In this document: positions 8,160-16,966 of the stretch, piece after piece
Layout of the letters: every line of letters begins with the position of its first letter
How positions within the stretch are numbered: position 1 is the stretch's first letter
Source: Streptomyces sp. NBC_01232
GTDB lineage: Bacteria > Actinomycetota > Actinomycetes > Streptomycetales > Streptomycetaceae
Assembly (NCBI RefSeq): GCF_035989885.1
Contig: NZ_CP108520.1
Span: forward strand, 1-64,000
Length of the DNA stretch: 64,000 bases
Direction: 5' to 3'
Notes under the pieces: generated by a model
The model's input: only the letters and a program-made list of their open reading frames with translations
Told to the model about the DNA's origin: nothing
Database searches by the model: none
Position numbers and translations under genes: made by a program

Positions 8160-8903
8160 TCATCCCAGGCGGCTGAAGGCCCACCGCAGAACCTCCCTGT
8201 CGACCTGTGCGCGCCCCGTGCGGGCCAGGGCAGTGCGCAGATGGGCGGTCAGTCTCGCCCAGTTGCGGAAGTTGCCGTGGGCGGCGTGTTCGTCGGCGAA
8301 GGTGATGTCGGCGGGGTCGGTGTCCTGCCAGATGGGGTGGAAGAGAGGGACGACCTCCAGGACCTCGTTCGGGGTGAGGCGGGTGAAGTGCTGCCAGATG
8401 AAGATCCGGGAGGACAGCATCGGCTCGCGGTGCAGCACGGTGTGGCAGCCCTCGCCGCCGACGAAGATGATCGCGAGTTGTGTGGCGGGTTCGTCCCACA
8501 GGTAGCGGAAGTATTCGAATGCCTCCCCGCTGAGCCACTGGGCCTCGTCGACCAGGAAGGTGCGGGGGTGTTCGGCCAGTGCGGTCTTGAGCAGGCGGTC
8601 GAATTCGCTGGGGTGGCGTGGTGGTTCGCCGGGCAGGCCGAGCGCGGTGAACAGTTCGTAGCGCACCGCGCGGGCGGTGGGCCGGGCACGGAAGGTGATC
8701 TTGTGGATGTCCTCGCCGGGTTCGAGTTCGCGCAGGCAGGTGTTGACGGCGAGGGTCTTGCCGAAGCCTGCGCCGCCGTGGATGCACATCATGGCGCGGG
8801 CGGCGACGGTGTCGCCGATGTTCTCCCGGGCAGTGAGCAGGGCGCGGGTGGCGACCACGCAGGCGTCCGGGAGGTCGGCGTACTGGTAGGTCGGGACGGT
8901 CAC
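8160..8903 (-). CDS. AAA ATPase, TniB/TnsC-like, first copy
   Basis: 247 aa, a compact AAA ATPase with Walker A GGAGFGKT (around residue 50) and Walker B FLVDEAQWL (around 115), typical of the IstB/TniB/TnsC helper ATPases of DDE transposons. The GTG start at 8903 overlaps the transposase stop (GTGA), so the two are translationally coupled. A paralogous ATPase follows 131 bp downstream. Two ATPases beside one transposase is uncommon. One may act as the classic transposition regulator and the other as a targeting or immunity partner. Confidence 0.8.
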   Translation of the reverse strand: MTVPTYQYADLPDACVVATRALLTARENIGDTVAARAMMCIHGGAGFGKTLAVNTCLRELEPGEDIHKITFRARPTARAVRYELFTALGLPGEPPRHPSEFDRLLKTALAEHPRTFLVDEAQWLSGEAFEYFRYLWDEPATQLAIIFVGGEGCHTVLHREPMLSSRIFIWQHFTRLTPNEVLEVVPLFHPIWQDTDPADITFADEHAAHGNFRNWARLTAHLRTALARTGRAQVDREVLRWAFSRLG

Positions 8904-10579
8904 CGTGGTTCTCCCTCGCCGGTGGTGTCGGCGCCGGCGGCAGTGCCGGGGCTGTGGGCGTCGGCAGTGCCTGGACGGGGCTGCTCGTCGGCGGTCGGCC
9001 CACTCGCAGGGGCGGGGCGGGTGCGGGCGGCGAGGGAAGGCGGGGTGCGCCAGCCGGCGGGCGGCGCGGCTGGCGGGATCAGGTCCGGCAACGCCAGCCG
9101 CGACAGATCCGCCGTCTTCTCCTCGGCAAGTTCCCGGCCCGCTTCCTGTGAGGTGAGAGTGTTCAACCGCTCAGGGCGGGCCGGCCGGGCCTGGGCGGCG
9201 TAGCGGTCCTGCTGCGCAGCTCTCAAGTCCTGGCGCAGCCGGCGGGTGCGGGCCGCCCGCGCGGTACGCACCGCGCTGATCTGCTCCGGCGTCGCAGCGT
9301 CGGCCGGCTCGGCGGGGCCCAGGTAGCGGCCGGTGGATGCGTCGAACACCTCGATGCGGTGATCGTGGTGCGGCATGAACCGTACGCGCACCCGCTCACC
9401 GGCCAGGCCCGTCATCCACGCCGCCACGTAGTCGCGGTTCCTGAAACGGACGCCCTTGGTGGAGAGCACCCGGACGCGGCCGTCGTCCTCCAGGGTGAAC
9501 GTCCACAACTCGTCCGCGCCGATCTCGCGCAGCGGCGTCGGATCCGCCTCCCACACCTGGAGCGGGGACCGGCCCTTCAACGGTCCCGGGTGGTGGGAGG
9601 TGTTCCACCAGGCCACCCAGTCCAACAGGCGGGCGGTGAAGTCCTCGAAGTCCAGGAGCACCTCGTCCGTCGGCCGCGTCCGGCGCCGGCCCGGACGCGG
9701 CTGGCGTACGTAGCCGGGCAGCGCGGCCAGGAACATCGACTCCACGGCCCGGTTCAAGCCCTCCACGGTGCCCTTGAGGTGCGGGGTGTACGGGGGCAGG
9801 TCCTCCACCTCCACGGCCAGGGCGTCGAACGCGGCGGTCACCGTCCTCGACAGGAAGTCCTTGCCCCGGTCCACGCGTACCTTCTCCGGGAGTCCGCCCT
9901 GCGGCCCGAACGGCTCCTCGCGCACCACGGCCGCCCGGAGCGCGGCCAGGACCGACTCCCGCGACGGATGCCCCGGGGTGACCGCCACACCCATGATCGT
10001 GTTCGACGCGCAGTCCACGAACCAGGTGACCCACGGCCGGCGCGCAGCGCCCTCTACATCGACCAGGACCGGGGCCTGGACGTGATCGGCCTCCCACACC
10101 TGGTTCCGCCATCCCCGCGGCCGGGCCAGGAACACATCATGCTTGCGGGCCTCACGCTCACCACCGGCAAGCCCCGCCCGCTCCCCCGCAGTCAAATCAC
10201 GACGCAGCGCACGACGCAATGTGGTCAACGACGGCGCAGTCCCAGCAGGCGGCTGCCGGGCAGCACGGCCGGCAAGTTCCCGGTGCACAGCCGCCACGTT
10301 CCCGCCCCACAGGGCCAGCAACGCCCGGACCTCAGCGGTAACGGTGAAACGGTCCGCCCGCGCCGCGCGCACGCCGGGCAGGCGTACAGCACCATCGGCG
10401 TGAACAGGCTCCGCGAGCCACCGCCACACCGTCCGCTCCGACACCCCCAACGCCCCCGCAGCCAACCGGACATGCCCCGAAGTCAGCGAACCGGTCTCAC
10501 GCAGCTCCAGCAACCGGCCGACCGCCGCCCCACGCACTCCCCCACGCACCGCATCAGGCAAACCATCCCGCTCCCCCAC
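8900..10579 (-). CDS. DDE transposase (TniA/TnsB/MuA-like)
   Basis: About 559 aa from the start chosen. An N-terminal HTH region (LAAGALGVSERTVWRWL) is followed by an RNase-H-fold integrase core with the expected acidic triad: WEADHVQAP, then VRVDRGKDFLS, then KGTVEGLNR. A Mu-type beta-barrel C-terminal domain follows (VRFRNRDYVAAWMTGLAGERVRVRF), then a basic tail. Known role: it binds the transposon ends and does strand transfer. The frame stays open up to 10681 but the first part is poor. GTG 10579, preceded by GGAGTGGAGG, is my choice, with modest certainty. It is coupled to the ATPase downstream. Confidence 0.85.
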   Translation of the reverse strand: MGERDGLPDAVRGGVRGAAVGRLLELRETGSLTSGHVRLAAGALGVSERTVWRWLAEPVHADGAVRLPGVRAARADRFTVTAEVRALLALWGGNVAAVHRELAGRAARQPPAGTAPSLTTLRRALRRDLTAGERAGLAGGEREARKHDVFLARPRGWRNQVWEADHVQAPVLVDVEGAARRPWVTWFVDCASNTIMGVAVTPGHPSRESVLAALRAAVVREEPFGPQGGLPEKVRVDRGKDFLSRTVTAAFDALAVEVEDLPPYTPHLKGTVEGLNRAVESMFLAALPGYVRQPRPGRRRTRPTDEVLLDFEDFTARLLDWVAWWNTSHHPGPLKGRSPLQVWEADPTPLREIGADELWTFTLEDDGRVRVLSTKGVRFRNRDYVAAWMTGLAGERVRVRFMPHHDHRIEVFDASTGRYLGPAEPADAATPEQISAVRTARAARTRRLRQDLRAAQQDRYAAQARPARPERLNTLTSQEAGRELAEEKTADLSRLALPDLIPPAAPPAGWRTPPSLAARTRPAPASGPTADEQPRPGTADAHSPGTAAGADTTGEGEPR

Positions 10580-11015
10580 CCTCCACTCCCGCCGCCGAGC
10601 CCGCCCCCCTGCACCAGGCCAAGCCTCACCCTGGACCACCCCACAGGAATCAGAAACACCGTTTCCACGGCAGCAAACCACCCGGGGGTGTGCCAGCCCA
10701 TGACAGTGACAGCCACACCCGACACCACCTACATGTCAGCGACGCCCACCTCAACCACTCACACCACCAGCACAAACACCCCTGACTGACGACCCATCAC
10801 TGACACCACCCCCACTGACACAAAACCGGCGCATCGCATCCGGGCGCTAGTGACTCTGGATGAAGCGACATGGGCCGTTGCAGGGCACCGGCGTGTGCGC
10901 GGTGTTTGCGCCATCGTCGGGTTCCGGCCGTTCGCCCGGGAGTGCCTGCCCGGTGGTGATCTCCGATGGAACGCTCTGACCAGGAAGGCAGTGTGCCGTC
11001 CTGTGAGGAGAGACC
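10580..11015. other. Transposon end and promoter region
   Basis: The plus strand is C/A-rich and shows no gene. CACTGACAC occurs twice as a direct repeat (10798-10806 and 10813-10821), with related TGAC/TGTCA words at about 10733 and 10785. This array lies upstream of the transposase and fits a transposon end with several transposase sites. The final part holds the ribosome binding site (GAGGAG) of the gene at 11016. Confidence 0.5.
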
Positions 11016-11405
11016 ATGTCTGACGCCACGCCCGAAGTGACCGACCTCGGCGCGATTCCCGGATCCGGGGACGGCCCCGCGGGACCTGCTCTGGGCTCGA
11101 TCCCGGTGACCGAGATCCACCCGGAGGCCGACAGCGGCCTGACCGTGGTCGAGCCGGCCGACGTGAAGGCGGAGGACGTGGGCCTGTTCAGCGTTCGCTA
11201 CAGGGGATCGGTGCCCACCCTCGTCCTCACCGGCGGCACGATCGTCCCCTCCCTGATCACCGTCGTCGACGGCTCCGGAACCATCCTCGCCGAGTACGAG
11301 GCACGCCCCGCCCCGAAGCGGATCACGAGCCGGCTGCTTCCCGACGACCAGAACGAACTCGGCTGCGCCACCCCCGACTGCAAGCCCATCAGCCTCACCC
11401 GGTAG
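11016..11405 (+). CDS. Hypothetical 129-aa protein
   Basis: A soluble, acidic protein with no signal peptide or membrane segment. The central part alternates hydrophobic residues (VPTLVLTGGTIVPSLITVVDGSGTIL), suggesting beta structure, and the C-terminus is CATPDCKPISL with two cysteines. GAGGAG lies at the right distance from ATG 11016. It stands alone between the transposon end and a convergent gene. I do not recognise the family. Confidence 0.55.
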   Translation: MSDATPEVTDLGAIPGSGDGPAGPALGSIPVTEIHPEADSGLTVVEPADVKAEDVGLFSVRYRGSVPTLVLTGGTIVPSLITVVDGSGTILAEYEARPAPKRITSRLLPDDQNELGCATPDCKPISLTR

Positions 11406-11486
11406 CGCCACCCGACCCCGGCACGCGCCGCACTTTCCCGGGCGGGAAGGTACGGCGCACGTCCCGGGCGCTGGTGACCGTGGGGG

Positions 11487-11741
11487 TCAGTGAGTTTCGT
11501 TCTGGGCGGCGTTAGCTGCTTCTTCGGCGGCGATGAAGGCGTCGACTTCGGCAGCGTCGGAACCGGCGGCGCGGTTGCCCCAGCCGCGGTGGACGACCAG
11601 GAGCTGGTCCTTGGTGCCGTTCTTGGGGTCGCGGTAGACGACGGCGGCGGGCCCCGCCCCGCTGAGGTAGTTCGGGAACTTCTTGTCGGGTGTCCAGTTG
11701 CCGTACTTGTCCCTCGAGGACGACCTCACCCAGTGCCCCAC
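11487..11741 (-). CDS. Hypothetical 84-aa protein
   Basis: A small soluble protein (YGNWTPDKKFPNYLSG near the start, then DQLLVVHRGWGN and an acidic/Ala-rich helix at the end). Codon bias is acceptable. No obvious ribosome binding site precedes ATG 11741, so the true start is uncertain. Upstream, 11742-11890 contains no clear gene. Function unknown. Confidence 0.4.
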   Translation of the reverse strand: MGHWVRSSSRDKYGNWTPDKKFPNYLSGAGPAAVVYRDPKNGTKDQLLVVHRGWGNRAAGSDAAEVDAFIAAEEAANAAQNETH

Positions 11742-11890
11742 ACCGCGCGCACCGGACGTACGTCACCGCGACCGGGGTCCGCATCCCGAACGGCAGCTGC
11801 TTCACCATCTCCGTGCCATACCCAACGCGGCGGAGTCATGCCGAACACCGTCGAACCGGCCGGCATCCTGTGCCGCACGTTCGGGGCACA

Positions 11891-12712
11891 CTAGTCCGGG
11901 ACGGACGCTGCGGAGACGTCGCTGCGGATTGGCTGTGCGGCGGCCGTGCCTTGGAGGCTCGTCCAGCCTCGGGGGAAGGGTGAGAGGGCATGCTCGGGTG
12001 CGGGGGTGCCCGGCGGCGCGGTGAGTGCCTGTGCTGTGTGCTCCCATGTCGTGGAGCGCAGCACGACCTCCTGGTCGAGCACGTCCGGGCTCAGGCCGAG
12101 GATTGCGTCGTGCTGCAGGGCTCGGATGTGGTTGAGGAGTTCGATCGCGGCGACCATGGCCCAGGTGACGAGGGGCACTGCGGCGCGGAAGCGTTCTGCC
12201 AGGCCGAACGGGTCGGCTTCGCGGCGCTTTTTGGGATCGTGGTGGACCACGTCCCCGTAGATCCAGGCCCAGGCCAGGTCGTGGTCTGTCAGAGAGGCGG
12301 TCTGGCCGGTGGTGGTGTTTGCGACCATCACCGTGTACCCGCTGTCCGCTGCTGGTTTCGTTCGTGCCTGCCACTCAGCGCGTTTCGCCTTGACCTCGCC
12401 TGTCTCTCCGGGGAAGTGACGGCAGAAGTAGCCCACTGCTGCCAGGGCCTTCAGGTAGGAACAGGGGTCTTCTTCCAGGAGCAGCGGCCGCACTCGCGCA
12501 GCGGCCGACTCGACCAGTTCTTCCGGCGGGAGTTCCTGTCGCACCACGGCCTGCTCGCCCGTCACCGTCACCTTCAGCGAACCTGCGCCGAGCGCGACCA
12601 GCCCTTCCCAGTCGGCAGCCAGCGAGTGCTTCTCGACGCGGCGAGCCCGGAGAACGAAGGCCTCCAGGTTCGAGCGGTGACGCTGCTCCATCTCGTGCAA
12701 GCTCGCGGCCAT
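11891..12712 (-). CDS. Hypothetical 273-aa protein
   Basis: A soluble, mainly alpha-helical protein. The N-terminal 60 residues are charged and helical (EMEQRHRSNLEAFVLRARRVEKH), and the middle contains DPCSYLKALAAVGYFCRHFPGETGEVKAKRAEW split by short loops. No transmembrane segment or nuclease/kinase motif is visible. It lies between an XRE/TPR regulator read in the same direction (about 118 bp upstream) and an 84-aa gene, so it could belong to the regulator's transcription unit. Family not recognised. Confidence 0.6.
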   Translation of the reverse strand: MAASLHEMEQRHRSNLEAFVLRARRVEKHSLAADWEGLVALGAGSLKVTVTGEQAVVRQELPPEELVESAAARVRPLLLEEDPCSYLKALAAVGYFCRHFPGETGEVKAKRAEWQARTKPAADSGYTVMVANTTTGQTASLTDHDLAWAWIYGDVVHHDPKKRREADPFGLAERFRAAVPLVTWAMVAAIELLNHIRALQHDAILGLSPDVLDQEVVLRSTTWEHTAQALTAPPGTPAPEHALSPFPRGWTSLQGTAAAQPIRSDVSAASVPD

Positions 12713-12830
12713 CCATCCCCCTCGCGTCGCGCTGACGACTCTCCTACTCCAATTTCGGCCAGCATGGCCGGATAGCCGTGCCCTCGCAATGTGTTTGCCT
12801 GGAGGGAAGCCACCTGGGTCGGAGCAGAGG

Positions 12831-13940
12831 CTAGGACTGCTCGACTTCCGCCATGAGCAGGCGCAGGGTCAGGGAGTGTTTCTCCGGCGGGAGTGCGTCC
12901 AGCGCCGTGCGGGCGTGGGCGGTGCCGGCGGTGGTGTCGCCGGAGCGGGCGAGCATCAGGCCGCGGTGCATCTCCAGGTGGGTGGCGAACCGGGGCAGGG
13001 TCGCGGGGAGCTCCGCGCGGGCCGCGTCCTGGGCGGTGACGGCTGTGGTCTCGTCGCCGAGGCGGGCGGCGAGCAGGGAGACAAACACGTTGAGGCGCCA
13101 GTGGGGGACGGCGTAGTCGGAGGTCTGTTCGTGGGAGCCGGCCCGGTCGAAGATGCGCCGGCCCTGGGCGAGCAGCCGTCTCGCGGTGGCATGGTCGCCC
13201 CGGAGGGCGGCGGCATGGGCCTTGCCGAAGACCGCGTTCAGCAGGCCCAGGGACGGGCGGTCGCTGAGGGCGATGGCCTGGTCGGCGAAAACGTCCGCGA
13301 TCGGGAGGGCGGCGCCCTCGTAGCCGAGGGCGATCGCGGCACGGCCACGGACCCACACACGGGTGTCGACGTCGCCGGAGGCGTCGGCGGCCTTCGCGGC
13401 CATCCGGTACCAGTGCACCGCCTTCGCCCCGTCCGAACCCGGGAACGTCTTCGCATACAAGGTCATCAGACGGGCCGCGACCGACCACAGGCGCGGGTCG
13501 TCGAGCTGCTGCTGCACGGTGACGAGCTCGGCGCTGACCCGGCGCTGGATGTCGGCGGCGCCCAGGCTCATGTACTCGGTCCCATAGACCGCCAGTTTGG
13601 CCTCCCACGCCTCCACGGAGGGGCCACCGGTCAGGCGGGCGGCGAACCCCGCGCTGAGGAGGTCCGAGGCCACCACAGGGGCTATCGCGGCGCCGGCCGC
13701 GTCGGTGAGGAACGCACGTCGATCCACTTGACCCTCCAACACAGCCAGGGGCACGTCCAGCACCACGGACAGGCACCGCAGGTAGTAGGCACCCGGCGTC
13801 ACCGCACCGCGCTCCCACCGGGACACGTACTCGCGGGTCAGGGCGGTGCCGTACCGAATGTTGATTCGGTCGGACAGCCGGCCCTGCGACCATCCTCGCG
13901 CGATGCGCAGGTCTCTGATCAAGTCCCCCAGGTCCATCAC
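12831..13940 (-). CDS. XRE-family regulator with TPR-like C-terminus
   Basis: 369 aa. Residues about 3-60 form an XRE HTH (LIRDLRIARGWSQGRLSDRI ... YVSRWERGAVTPGAY). After VDRRAFL, the short linker typical of Streptomyces regulators of this type, come several helical TPR-like repeats to the end. These proteins are abundant, often orphan, transcription regulators; targets cannot be told from sequence. GTG 13940 and ATG 13937 are both possible starts. The last 150 residues (from RPSLGLLNAVFGKAHAAAL) have a truncated homologue at 17885-18338. A divergent small-gene pair starts at 14039 with about 100 bp between, a usual context for such regulators. Confidence 0.8.
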   Translation of the reverse strand: MMDLGDLIRDLRIARGWSQGRLSDRINIRYGTALTREYVSRWERGAVTPGAYYLRCLSVVLDVPLAVLEGQVDRRAFLTDAAGAAIAPVVASDLLSAGFAARLTGGPSVEAWEAKLAVYGTEYMSLGAADIQRRVSAELVTVQQQLDDPRLWSVAARLMTLYAKTFPGSDGAKAVHWYRMAAKAADASGDVDTRVWVRGRAAIALGYEGAALPIADVFADQAIALSDRPSLGLLNAVFGKAHAAALRGDHATARRLLAQGRRIFDRAGSHEQTSDYAVPHWRLNVFVSLLAARLGDETTAVTAQDAARAELPATLPRFATHLEMHRGLMLARSGDTTAGTAHARTALDALPPEKHSLTLRLLMAEVEQS

Positions 13941-14038
13941 TCCATCTTGCCCCTACCGATGCCCCTGGTGAGGGGACATCAGATCACCGACGGTATCCGT
14001 GCGGGGGCCTGCGGGGACGGTCGAGGAGCGGTGACGGC

Positions 14039-14263
14039 ATGACGTACGACAGCAAGCCCGGAGCGCCCGGCGGAGGCCAGGGCGGCCCGGTGCACGTGAC
14101 GCTCCCCCGGCTCGACCCCGAACCGGTCCCGGGCTGTTCGCGGTGCGCGGGCGCAGCGGCCCGGCGGGCGGTGTGCCGGCGGACGGGGGACCTCTCCGGG
14201 GTCTCGGACTGCAACGTCGACATCCGCCACCACCCCCACGTCGGTGAGCAGGACGTCCGGTGA
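14039..14263 (+). CDS. Small hypothetical protein, Cys-rich middle
   Basis: 74 aa. The middle contains CSRCAGAAARRAVC and a later single Cys, so zinc binding is possible. The C-terminus is His-rich (IRHHPHVGEQDV). A GAGGAG ribosome binding site precedes ATG 14039. The stop overlaps the next start (GTGA at 14260), so the two genes are co-translated. It is divergent from the XRE/TPR regulator and plausibly controlled by it. Function unknown. Confidence 0.6.
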   Translation: MTYDSKPGAPGGGQGGPVHVTLPRLDPEPVPGCSRCAGAAARRAVCRRTGDLSGVSDCNVDIRHHPHVGEQDVR

Positions 14264-14457
14264 TCGACCGCACCGACATCGGGCACCGCGTCCAGGACGC
14301 CTACGGCCGGACCGGGATCCTCCGGGACATCGACCCCACATGGGAAGACCCCTCCGACCCACCCGGCAGCCGCCGCAGGCAGGTGGTGGCATTCATCGCG
14401 CCCGAGCACGGCGGACGCGAATGGCACGCCGACCCCACCACCGTCACCCGGGCGTGA
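14260..14457 (+). CDS. Small hypothetical protein (DPTWEDPSDPP motif)
   Basis: 65 aa, starting at GTG inside the upstream stop. It reads like a short beta-rich domain: an early GHRVQDAYGRTGIL, then DPTWEDPSDPP, then FIAPEHGGREWHADP. The same motifs recur in the decayed copy at 21085-21310, which also keeps the sequence downstream of this gene, so the whole block was once duplicated. Function unknown; small genes like this are often paired with XRE/TPR regulators in Streptomyces. Confidence 0.6.
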   Translation: MIDRTDIGHRVQDAYGRTGILRDIDPTWEDPSDPPGSRRRQVVAFIAPEHGGREWHADPTTVTRA

Positions 14458-14551
14458 GGCAGCAGGCTCCCCGGCACGGCACCACGGCGTCCGTCCCGGC
14501 AGCCTTCGTTCAGGACCTCGCCCTCGTCGTGAACAACAGGAGGACGGAACC

Positions 14552-14579
14552 CGGCTCCGTGAACCGGTTCACGGAGCCG
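14552..14579. repeat. 28-bp perfect palindrome
   Basis: Arms CGGCTCCGTGAACC and its exact complement meet with no spacer. It lies about 95 bp after the small gene at 14260. A degenerate version follows the decayed copy near 21283-21305. The lack of a loop fits a protein-binding site better than a terminator. Confidence 0.65.
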
Positions 14580-14629
14580 CACAGCACGCTCATCGACACC
14601 GAGGTGGCCACGGGCTTGCCCTCGTGGAG

Positions 14630-14670
14630 TTGCCCACGAGGGTGGACAGGATGTCCACCCTCGTGGGCAA
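14630..14670. terminator. 18-bp inverted repeat, terminator-like
   Basis: TTGCCCACGAGGGTGGAC (14630-14647) and its exact complement (14653-14670) flank the 5-base loop AGGAT. The stem is strong enough for transcription termination. It is not present in the decayed copy of this block at 21 kb. Confidence 0.6.
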
Positions 14671-14873
14671 CTCGCTACAGTGGAGCCCTGCGGCATGTGC
14701 ACGCGTGCACACAGATCATGTTCCTGCGTGAACGTTGTCAGTGGCGCGCGGCAGACTGATGTGACGCGGTACGGCGGCCTCTGCCCGGCTCGAACCTTGG
14801 ACAGAGACCGCCGCGGGTGGAACCCCGCACCTCGCGCCTCTTGGTGTTCCCGCACCAAGGGGCGCGTCGCGTT

Positions 14874-15077
14874 TTACAGACGGCTGACGAGCATCTCGTA
14901 CAGCCACACCAAGCACCGGAAGAACCAGTGCGCGGCCTCGTCGGCAACGCCGGCCATGAAGGCCTGGACGAAGCCGGCGAGCAGCATCTCGCGAACGGTG
15001 GTGCGGCCCTCACCCCGGACAGGCGGTCGGCCTTCGTCCTCGGAACCGTCGGACGTCGGCTTGTCGCTCTCCGGCAT
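14874..15077 (-). CDS. Small hypothetical membrane-associated protein
   Basis: 67 aa. An acidic, Ser/Pro-rich N-terminus (ESDKPTSDGSEDEG) leads to an amphipathic-to-hydrophobic C-terminal half (LLAGFVQAFMAGVADEAAHWFFRCLVWLYEMLVSRL). I chose ATG 15077, which has a GGGGGG stretch at ribosome-binding distance; the frame is open to 15227. It may be a membrane-inserting peptide. No homologue recognised, and the coding call itself is moderate. Confidence 0.45.
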   Translation of the reverse strand: MPESDKPTSDGSEDEGRPPVRGEGRTTVREMLLAGFVQAFMAGVADEAAHWFFRCLVWLYEMLVSRL

Positions 15078-16400
15078 GGGAGCCCCCCAATCAGGACCGC
15101 CGTGTGTCTTCAGAAAGGCCGGGCGGACGATCCGTGACACCCGGCCATCCCGAAGCCGCACAAGCGACCCGAATGGGCGCACCCAGAGTATCGGCACCCG
15201 CCGACATACCCTGCCGGTGAGCCGCAAAGTTGCGGATCCCTCAGAGGGCGCGGGGCCACGGCACCCGGCCCGGCATTTGCCGCACGAGGTCGGTCGTGGC
15301 CTTGTGACCAGCTGTTAGCTGCTCAGTCCCTCGGCCCTCGGCCGACGTTGTCCGTCCTGGTGGTTCGCGCCGGTCTTCGACACGACACGCGAGCGCTTCG
15401 CACGCAAGAGCTCCGCGATCGCTACCCGCGAACTTGAACTCGTCCCGAACACCGCATTGGCCAGGGCCTTCTTCTCTCCGGTGAGCTCGTCACCCGTACA
15501 ACTGGCAGTCGAGGATGCGGTACATGGACGCGTCGTCTCGCCCTGTCAGTCCGCGTGCGCCTGTCCGGAGTCGTGGACATGCCTTCCGGCCTGGTCACAA
15601 CCTGTGGCAAGGAGGCCCGGCCACGAGCACCTGGGGCTGCACGGACGGCTTCCTGACTTTCTCGATTTCCGGTCCGGGACCGAGGTGCCGACGTCGTCCA
15701 TGACGATGATGACCGTCCCCTCCATCTGGGTGAGTGCGTCTCGTACACGCGGAAGCGGTCCCACTCAACGTGCAGATGGAGGTGCAGGCGTGCTGTAGAT
15801 GAGCAAGGCGCCGAAGACGATGATGTCCCTCTGCAAGTGCGCGAACGGCGTCCTGGTCGCGTGACGGTAGTGCTGTGCATCGACCTGTCCGCAGGTCGCG
15901 GCGGCCACGCACCTGCTCGGTGATGTCCTTGTAGAAGTCGGTGATGTCTGTGCAGTGACCTACGGGATGCGTTTCTGCTCCTCGCGCTGAAGTGGTCCCT
16001 TTGAACACCAACGAGGGCCTCGGAGTTCTTGTAGATCATCCGAGACCTATTCTCGAAGGACGGACCACCTGGTCGTAGTGCTGGGTCGAGACCTGGTACG
16101 ACAGCTCGCCAAGCTAGAGAAAAGGCGACATGACTTCTGTTCCGACACCCACGACCCGCTGACGGGCCGCGGCCCCATGCGACAGTCGCCGCCCCGGGCA
16201 CATCTGCGCATCGCCCTGCAGATCAGCGGTGAACGCTCTTGCGAGCCCACCACGGTCGCACGTTCGACCCGGAACTCAGAGGATCGTCGCGGAAATACAG
16301 GATGCGACCCGAGCTTCCTGCTCGACGGGTGGCACTCGCCGAGCTTGCTGCCACCGTGCAGCGTGCGCGCTGTCGGCACTGCCGGGGCGGCGGCCAGGTT
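15078..16400. other. 1.3-kb stretch of decayed or noncoding DNA
   Basis: No frame here has good Streptomyces codon use. Minus-strand fragments around 15550-15800 look like coding remnants split between frames (for example EGTVIIVMDDVGTSVPD and HVEWDRFRVYETHSP), which suggests an old gene broken by frameshifts. The region also has lower GC than its surroundings, notably 15780-16080. I cannot name the original gene. Confidence 0.4.
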
Positions 16401-16661
16401 CTAGCCGAGCCAGACGATGTCCAGGACGGACAGGTGGCGCATCGCACGGTTGGCGAAGTAGATGACGGACAGCTGGCCGGCGGACGCGATCCGGACGTCT
16501 TCACCTTCAGGGTCGTCGGGGTCCCACTGGCGGAAGCCCCACGGGTCGGCCGCGGCGGCGTCGAGGAGGTCCCAGACCGTTTCCTCGGCGTGCTCGGGGA
16601 GTTCGGCGAGGACCTTCGCGGCCGGTGTCGAGAGGCGGACCGCGTACAGGGGCAGGCTCAC
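16401..16661 (-). CDS. RelE/ParE-like toxin, copy 1
   Basis: 86 aa from GTG 16661, with the RelE/ParE fold pattern: VRLSTPAAKVLAELP, a helical middle, then DVRIASAGQLSVIYFANRAMRHLSVLDIVW. In this family the toxin cleaves mRNA on ribosomes (RelE) or blocks gyrase (ParE). Its start overlaps the upstream gene's stop (GTGA). It is paralogous to 24354-24617, with identical residues at PEGEDVR.AS.GQLSV.Y and LSVL.IVWLG. The order here is antitoxin then toxin. Confidence 0.75.
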   Translation of the reverse strand: MSLPLYAVRLSTPAAKVLAELPEHAEETVWDLLDAAAADPWGFRQWDPDDPEGEDVRIASAGQLSVIYFANRAMRHLSVLDIVWLG

Positions 16662-16966
16662 CGGCGCCGCCGGCCGCGCAGCTCGGCCATGTCCACGAAC
16701 CCCGTCTCGTCGTGGCCGGACGCCACGAAGGCGTCGACCGCGGGGGCGGAGGCGAGTCGGGCCTGCCAAACGTGCACGACCTCGTAGAGGGTGGTCAGGG
16801 AGAACGTCCGGCGCGACTCCTCCAACGCGGCCGCCCACTCCCTCTCGAACGCCGGCACCCACCGCTCCGCACGCCGATCCGCACGGAGCAGGGCGAGGAG
16901 TTCGGCCGGCGCACCGGGCGCAGGCGCGTACGGGGCGGCGGGTGTGTGGTCGGGCTGGGCGCTCAT
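16658..16966 (-). CDS. Antitoxin-like partner, copy 1
   Basis: 102 aa. It begins MSAQPDHTPAAPYAPAPGAPAEL and has a helical middle (LLRADRRAERWVPAFEREWAAALEESRRTFSLTTLYEVVHVW). The C-terminus, VDAFVASGHDETGFVDMAEL, is the sort of acidic tail that antitoxins use to cover the toxin. ATG 16966 has a strong GGAGGAGCC ribosome binding site. Homologue at 24614-24919. No DNA-binding motif is obvious, so autoregulation is unclear. The long Ala/Pro start is unusual for a RelE antitoxin. Confidence 0.7.
   Translation of the reverse strand: MSAQPDHTPAAPYAPAPGAPAELLALLRADRRAERWVPAFEREWAAALEESRRTFSLTTLYEVVHVWQARLASAPAVDAFVASGHDETGFVDMAELRGRRRR

Larger units (their letters stand above)
6895..10821 (-). mobile_element. 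Tn7/Mu-type transposition cassette
   Basis: Three minus-strand genes form the unit: a DDE transposase (8900-10579) and two AAA ATPases (8160-8903 and 6895-8028). The region just beyond the transposase 5' end carries repeated CACTGACAC motifs, as expected for transposase-binding repeats at one transposon end. I could not find a matching inverted end beyond 6895, nor a TniQ/TnsD-like target selector, so the element may be truncated or may use an unusual end. The boundaries given are those of the genes plus the visible repeats. Confidence 0.55.

Noticed and set aside
14552..14670. CRISPR-like or attachment-site interpretation of the two inverted repeats
   Set aside because: There is no repeat-spacer periodicity, no integrase and no second att-like copy, only palindromic elements.
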